Source: Thermoanaerobaculia bacterium (GTDB lineage Bacteria > Acidobacteriota > Thermoanaerobaculia > Gp7-AA8). From it: a stretch of 10,114 nucleotides of DNA. Within the stretch, counting starts at the first letter, position 1. Every line of letters starts with the position of its first letter. The stretch lies in contig JADGOA010000112.1 of the NCBI GenBank assembly GCA_017883215.1, positions 1-10,114 on the forward strand, read 5' to 3'. Both the position numbers and the translations under genes were made by a program. The notes below the pieces were generated by a model that worked only from the letters and a program-made list of their open reading frames with translations, made no database searches and had not been told where the DNA came from. Shown piece by piece: positions 6,011-10,114 of this stretch.

Positions 6011-8215
6011 TCAGGCCGACGAGACCGGGTACATCTGCGCGAACTCGGGAGTATCCCGCAGCGATTCGAGATCAGGGTCATTTCGCGCCCAGTCGGTGTC
6101 GCGGAAACCGGCTTCCCACGCTTTCTTCAACATCTTCAGTCCGTCTTCGTTTCGATCCAGACGACAGAAGACGCAGGCGAGGTTGTAGTTGACCATCGCG
6201 TCGTTCGGGCGGAGTGCCATGGCCAGAGTCGCTTCGCGATTGGCGTCTTCGACCCGATTCAGGGTGATGTAGCAGAGCGCCAGGTGGCAGCGGCCGCGGG
6301 CGTCCTCAGGAACCTCCTGCAGATGTTTCTCGAGTATCTGCGTCCGGAGCACAGAGTAGTTGCGCATCATCTCGGGCTTACCGAGGGCGCCCATCGCATT
6401 GAGGATGGGAACGTAAATGTTGTAGTCGTTTCCTTCAGCCTTCACCGCGGCCTCTGCGATGGCGATGATCTCCTGGTAATCGCCGGCGGCGAAGAGAGCG
6501 CGACAAAGAAGAACGTAGGCGCCTTCGCAGTCGGCTTTCCTTTCGATGGCCGCGTGCGCATGGTCGATGGCTTCGTCGTACTTGCCCGCACCGTAGAAGA
6601 TCCACCCCTCCGCAACCTGGACTTCAGGAGCTTCAGGACGGAGTGCCACGGCGCGCTGAACGGACTCGTTCGCGCGTTCGAGCCATCGCTGATTGCGGTC
6701 GAAATTCACGTAGCAGAAGACGGAGGCGTTTGCGAGCGCCGCGTGCGCGAGCGCGAAATTCGGGTCGATGGCCACCGCGCTCTCGAACATCTGCAGCGCG
6801 AAGTCGAGATCCTGCCTGCAGAGTCGACGGGCACAGCTCTTCCCGCGCAGGTACAGGTCGTACGCATGAGGATCCTCGGTTGGCTTCGCGGCGAGGGCCT
6901 GCTGTTCCTGCGGTGAGAGCGTGATGCGCAGCGCTTCCGCGATCTTCCGCGCGATCTCGTCCTGAACTTCGAAGACGTCTTTCATCTCCCGGTCGTACCG
7001 CTCGGACCACAGCGGGAAGTCCGTGTGCGTGTCGACGAGCTGCGCGTTTATGCGCAGCCGGGCACCGGATCGCCGGAGGCTGCCGGTCAGGACGTACGCG
7101 GCATTGAGCTGCTGGCCGATGGCCGCAGGGGTGACGTTCTTGTCCCGATAAGCCAGTACCGTGGCGCGCGAGTAGATCTTCAGCCCCTTGATCTTCATCA
7201 GCTCCGTGATGATATCTTCCGTGACGCCGTCGCGGAGGTACTCGTCCTCTTTGATGCCGCTGAGGTTCTCGAAAAAAAGAACGGCGATGGATTTGACAGG
7301 CTGCGCGGCGGTGGCCGTGCGACGCGAGTCGCTGTCGGCGGCGCGTCTGTCGCCTGACTCCGAATCCCGCTTGAGCCGCATCAGATCCGTCTTCAGCTCG
7401 GTCGCGCTCTGGTAACGGAAGTTGCGATCCTTCTCCAGCGCCTTCCCGAGAATCCGGCCGAGCTCGACCGGCAGAGAGGGATTCAGCTGGTGAACCGGAA
7501 GCGGATCGCGATTCAGAATCGCTTCGAAGATGACCGCTGACGTTTCCCCGTCGAACGGCAGGGTCCCGGTGGCCGCCTGGTAGAGGACGGCGCCGAGGGA
7601 GAAGATGTCGGTGCGGCCGTCGGTGAGCTGAGCGCGAGCCTGCTCGGGAGACATGTACGAGATCGTTCCGATCGTCGTCCCCGCCTTCGTCAGGTCATCG
7701 GCGCGAGCCGTCGTCGGCGCTTCGGAGACACCACCGCTGCGGCGAATCTCGATCTTGGCCAGGCCGAAATCGAGGAGCTTCGCCTGGCCGCGCGAGTTGA
7801 TGAAGATGTTGGCCGGTTTGATGTCGCGGTGGACGATCCCCTTCGCGTGAGCCGATTCGAGCGCGTCCGCGAGCTGAATGCCGCAATCGATGAGCTGCGG
7901 CAGATCGAACGGGCCGCTGCGAATTCGTTCCGACAGCGTCTGCCCTTCCAGCAACTCCATGGCGATGAAGTGCTGGCCGTCGTGCTGGTCGATCGCGTAG
8001 ACCGTGCAGATGCCGGGATGGTTCAGCGCGGATGCCGCGCGGGCCTCCCGTTGAAACCGCTCCAGCATGGCGATGTCATCCGCGAACTCGGCCGGGAGAA
8101 ACTTCAGCGCCACCTGCCTGCCGAGGTTCGTGTCCTCGGCCTCGTAGACGACACCCATGCCCCCACTGCCGAGTTTCGCCGTGACTCGGTAGTGAGAGAT
8201 CGTGCGACCGATCAT
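6011..8215 (-). CDS. Ser/Thr protein kinase with TolB/FlgO-like domain and TPR repeats
   Basis: This 734-residue protein starts with a Hanks-type kinase domain (about 9-280): glycine loop GSGGMG (16-21), K38 in ALKFL, E57 in helix C, catalytic HRDIKPAN (129-136, D131), DFG (149-151) and SPE (189-191). All key residues are present, so it should phosphorylate Ser/Thr. After a hydrophilic linker (281-307), residues 308-430 resemble the TolB/FlgO-like module (SIAVLFFENLSG, then YVLTGSLRRSGARLRINAQL). Residues 450-705 hold several TPR-like helix pairs, likely for protein binding. No membrane segment is visible, so it looks cytosolic. This domain order is typical of Acidobacteriota-type kinases. 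GAGGAG (8226-8221) lies 5 nt before the ATG. It heads a unit with the DUF1697 gene; ligand and targets are unknown. Confidence 0.95.
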   Translation of the reverse strand: MIGRTISHYRVTAKLGSGGMGVVYEAEDTNLGRQVALKFLPAEFADDIAMLERFQREARAASALNHPGICTVYAIDQHDGQHFIAMELLEGQTLSERIRSGPFDLPQLIDCGIQLADALESAHAKGIVHRDIKPANIFINSRGQAKLLDFGLAKIEIRRSGGVSEAPTTARADDLTKAGTTIGTISYMSPEQARAQLTDGRTDIFSLGAVLYQAATGTLPFDGETSAVIFEAILNRDPLPVHQLNPSLPVELGRILGKALEKDRNFRYQSATELKTDLMRLKRDSESGDRRAADSDSRRTATAAQPVKSIAVLFFENLSGIKEDEYLRDGVTEDIITELMKIKGLKIYSRATVLAYRDKNVTPAAIGQQLNAAYVLTGSLRRSGARLRINAQLVDTHTDFPLWSERYDREMKDVFEVQDEIARKIAEALRITLSPQEQQALAAKPTEDPHAYDLYLRGKSCARRLCRQDLDFALQMFESAVAIDPNFALAHAALANASVFCYVNFDRNQRWLERANESVQRAVALRPEAPEVQVAEGWIFYGAGKYDEAIDHAHAAIERKADCEGAYVLLCRALFAAGDYQEIIAIAEAAVKAEGNDYNIYVPILNAMGALGKPEMMRNYSVLRTQILEKHLQEVPEDARGRCHLALCYITLNRVEDANREATLAMALRPNDAMVNYNLACVFCRLDRNEDGLKMLKKAWEAGFRDTDWARNDPDLESLRDTPEFAQMYPVSSA

Positions 8216-8244
8216 GCTCGCTCCTCAGCTATTCGGGAGCGGCG

Positions 8245-8250
8245 ATTATC
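8245..8250 (-). promoter_or_regulatory. Possible -10 box of the kinase gene
   Basis: On the minus strand this reads GATAAT, one base from TATAAT, 29 bp before the kinase ATG. No good -35 box is seen 16-18 bp upstream, so the call is weak. Confidence 0.25.
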
Positions 8251-8309
8251 GCACGAACATGCAGCGACTGTGGACTCCGTCGACTCTGCGGCTCCCGCTT
8301 TCCCGATGC

Positions 8310-8315
8310 TATGAT
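8310..8315 (+). promoter_or_regulatory. Possible -10 box of the right-edge gene
   Basis: TATGAT matches TATAAT at five of six bases and lies 71 bp before the GTG at 8387, in the 171-bp divergent gap. The -35 position is not convincing. Confidence 0.25.
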
Positions 8316-8386
8316 CCCCGCCGGATCGAGGGGAGCGGAGCCACCCTTGTGAGCTCCTCACCCCGGCGAGGAAGAAGACGAAAGTA

Positions 8387-10114
8387 GTGCGACTCGCTGC
8401 CATCGAGCGCCGGATCTTCGAGCTGGAAAGCTCGAGACGCGGCGGTACCGATCCCGCGATCGTTCTCGCACTCCTCGATTGGCTCGACTCTGTCGAAATC
8501 CGCGACGGCAACCTTCTCGCTCGATTCCACGACTCCCTCCTCTACCTTTGCGCCTATCCGCCGTCGCAGCAGGTCCTCAGGCGCGCCGAGTCTCTGCTGA
8601 AGCGATTCGGCGGACGGGTGGAGCGCCTCGAGCGCAGCGGCGACATCTCCCCGCTCCTCGAGCCGGAGGTGTCCGGCATCGCCGGCACATCAATCGAAAC
8701 CCCCGGTTTTTCGTACGAGGTCGTGCGTTGGCTCCAGGAGAAGTTTCCGCGACAGACGGCGATCGACTGGGACACCGAGCCCGCCGCGGAGAGGCTCGTC
8801 TCTCTTCTCACGCCGCTCATTCCACTCCTCGGCGAGGAGTCGAATGCCGACGCCAATGTCGACTACAGGCCGTGGCTCGCCGCGGCCAACCTCAGCAGGC
8901 CGGGGCGGGGACTGGCGTGGCTCCTGCGCAACCTCGGGCGCATTCCGATTGAGCCCCACCAGCTCGCGGCGTTGTACGACTCGCTCCAGCTCACGATTCA
9001 ATGGCGTCTCGGCGAGTCGCCGATGTCTCGAACGCGGATGCGTCGCCGGCCGGGTTCGACGTTCTTTCAGCGGACGCCGCCGTTGCCGCGGCGCGATGTC
9101 TCCCTGGCGCGACAGCTCGCGGCGCCGCCGCTGCCGATCTCGAAGCTTTCGATGCGGGACGGTGAAGCGGTGCTCGACCTCGCGCGCGGCTCCATGGCTC
9201 TCCGCTACCGGGAGCTCTACTGCTTCAACTGGGGCGATCCGCGCTCGGTCGTCTCCGCCGATGCCGGCCGCGGCCTCGAGATCTTTCTGGTAGGCGTCGT
9301 TCCGGAGAAGCGCCTGCCGCTGCGCGCCAGCTTCGGCACCTTCTTCGTTCGCAACGGCGTTCCGGTCGGCTACGCGGATGCCTTCGGTCTCTGCGAGCGG
9401 ATGGACGTCAGCTTCAACATCTTCTACGCCTTCCGCGACGGCGAGTCGGCCTACTGCTTTGCGCAGCTGCTGAAACTCTACCGGCAGCTTTTCGGGTCGA
9501 CGTCCTTCTCCATCGATCCCTTTCAGCTCGGAGTCGGAAACGAGGAAGCGATCAAAGCCGGCGCTTTCTGGTTCTACCGCAAGCTCGGCTTCCGCTCGGT
9601 CGATCCCGGCATCGAACGGATCGCCCGGCGGGAAGAGGAGCGCATCGCCGCAGATCCGCTGCAGCGAACCACGGAGCGCGTGCTGAGGCGGATGGCTCGC
9701 AGTCCGATGAACTGGGACGCCGATGAATCCGACGACAGCGGACGGCTCTCCCGATCGGCCGGACGGGATTGGGATCGTTTCCATGTCCGCAACCTCGGCA
9801 TCGCCGTGCAGCGAAACTGGAGCCGCCACGGCGGAAGCGGCGCGGACTTCATCGACTTCTGCCTGCGCCGAGTGGCCGCCCACCTTCAGATGAGAGTGGG
9901 CGTGCTGACGGCGCTGGAGCGGAGGGCGCTCGAAGGACTCGCTCCGGTGTTGCTTCTCGCTCGAATGGAGCGATGGACAGCAGAAGAGCGCGCCGCGGCC
10001 CGTAGGATCATTCGCGCGAAAACAGCCCGCCGCGAGGATGATTACCTCCGTCTTCTTTCACAGCATGTGCGTCTGCGGCGTGCCCTGCTGGCTCATGGCT
10101 CCGATCGAAAGTCA
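8387..10114 (+). CDS. Large uncharacterised protein, possible GNAT-like segment (3' end outside window)
   Basis: An open frame runs from GTG 8387 to the last base: 576 codons, no stop. An in-frame TGA at 8312 and no other start codon after it make GTG 8387 the earliest start; AGGAAG (8369-8374) lies 12 nt before it, rather far. Codons end mostly in G or C, as in the neighbours, and a 397-residue frame on the opposite strand is its shadow. Residues 1-250 are mainly helical and unrecognised. Residues 265-408 mix strands and helices and end with NEEAIKAGAFWFYRKLGF (385-402), which resembles the last part of GNAT acetyltransferases (N...A...FY.KLGF). A typical acetyl-CoA loop (Q/RxxGxG/A) is not clear, so this is tentative. 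The tail (410-576) is Arg-rich and helical. No signal peptide or membrane segment. Divergent from the kinase gene. Confidence 0.85.
   Translation, partial: MRLAAIERRIFELESSRRGGTDPAIVLALLDWLDSVEIRDGNLLARFHDSLLYLCAYPPSQQVLRRAESLLKRFGGRVERLERSGDISPLLEPEVSGIAGTSIETPGFSYEVVRWLQEKFPRQTAIDWDTEPAAERLVSLLTPLIPLLGEESNADANVDYRPWLAAANLSRPGRGLAWLLRNLGRIPIEPHQLAALYDSLQLTIQWRLGESPMSRTRMRRRPGSTFFQRTPPLPRRDVSLARQLAAPPLPISKLSMRDGEAVLDLARGSMALRYRELYCFNWGDPRSVVSADAGRGLEIFLVGVVPEKRLPLRASFGTFFVRNGVPVGYADAFGLCERMDVSFNIFYAFRDGESAYCFAQLLKLYRQLFGSTSFSIDPFQLGVGNEEAIKAGAFWFYRKLGFRSVDPGIERIARREEERIAADPLQRTTERVLRRMARSPMNWDADESDDSGRLSRSAGRDWDRFHVRNLGIAVQRNWSRHGGSGADFIDFCLRRVAAHLQMRVGVLTALERRALEGLAPVLLLARMERWTAEERAAARRIIRAKTARREDDYLRLLSQHVRLRRALLAHGSDRKS

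Noticed and set aside
5978..6916. 312-residue plus-strand frame
   Set aside because: Antisense to the TPR end of the kinase gene and the start of DUF1697, with no recognisable motif.
8690..9883. 397-residue minus-strand frame
   Set aside because: It is the shadow of the plus-strand frame from 8387, which has better codon bias and extends past both its ends. Its sequence is a low-complexity mix of Arg, Glu, Ala and Val.

Overview
The window is GC-rich bacterial chromosome with short intergenic spaces and genes on both strands. The most likely source is an Acidobacteriota-type bacterium. The evidence is a 734-residue protein joining a Ser/Thr kinase, a TolB/FlgO-like domain and TPRs, a Tat-exported lipoprotein of the xylose-isomerase-like TIM-barrel family, and palindromic intergenic repeats. 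This placement is inference from architecture; no rRNA or phylogenetic marker is present. I saw no tRNA, rRNA, CRISPR array, transposase or phage gene.

Layout, left to right. Bases 1-151 hold a run of hairpins and no gene. A minus-strand radical SAM protein with a C-terminal STAS-like domain occupies 152-2077. A 423-bp gap (2078-2500) separates it from a divergent plus-strand pair: a small RRM RNA-binding protein (2501-2770, with a hairpin touching its ribosome binding site) and a 75-residue protein of unknown function (2846-3073), with a 30-bp perfect palindrome between them. Next is a minus-strand pair: a phytanoyl-CoA-dioxygenase-family oxygenase (4945-4232), then a Tat lipoprotein sugar isomerase/epimerase-like TIM barrel (4176-3232).

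Divergent from the oxygenase is a 49-residue, very basic protein (5061-5210), short enough to be missed by usual length cut-offs. A second palindromic repeat follows (5288-5353). A minus-strand unit then runs from the kinase-TolB-TPR protein (8215-6011) into a DUF1697 protein (5987-5433), 23 bp apart. Divergent from the kinase, a long plus-strand frame starts at GTG 8387 and is still open at the last base. It encodes at least 576 residues of an uncharacterised protein with a possible acetyltransferase-like segment.

Working together: the oxygenase and TIM-barrel genes look like a small catabolic unit, and the kinase and DUF1697 genes look co-transcribed. The RRM and 75-residue genes may form an RNA-related unit with two RNA structures that could control it. 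No complete known defence, secretion or biosynthetic system is visible. The points most worth following are the radical SAM-STAS fusion, the RRM unit with its RNA structures, the 49-residue protein, and the large open frame at the right edge.
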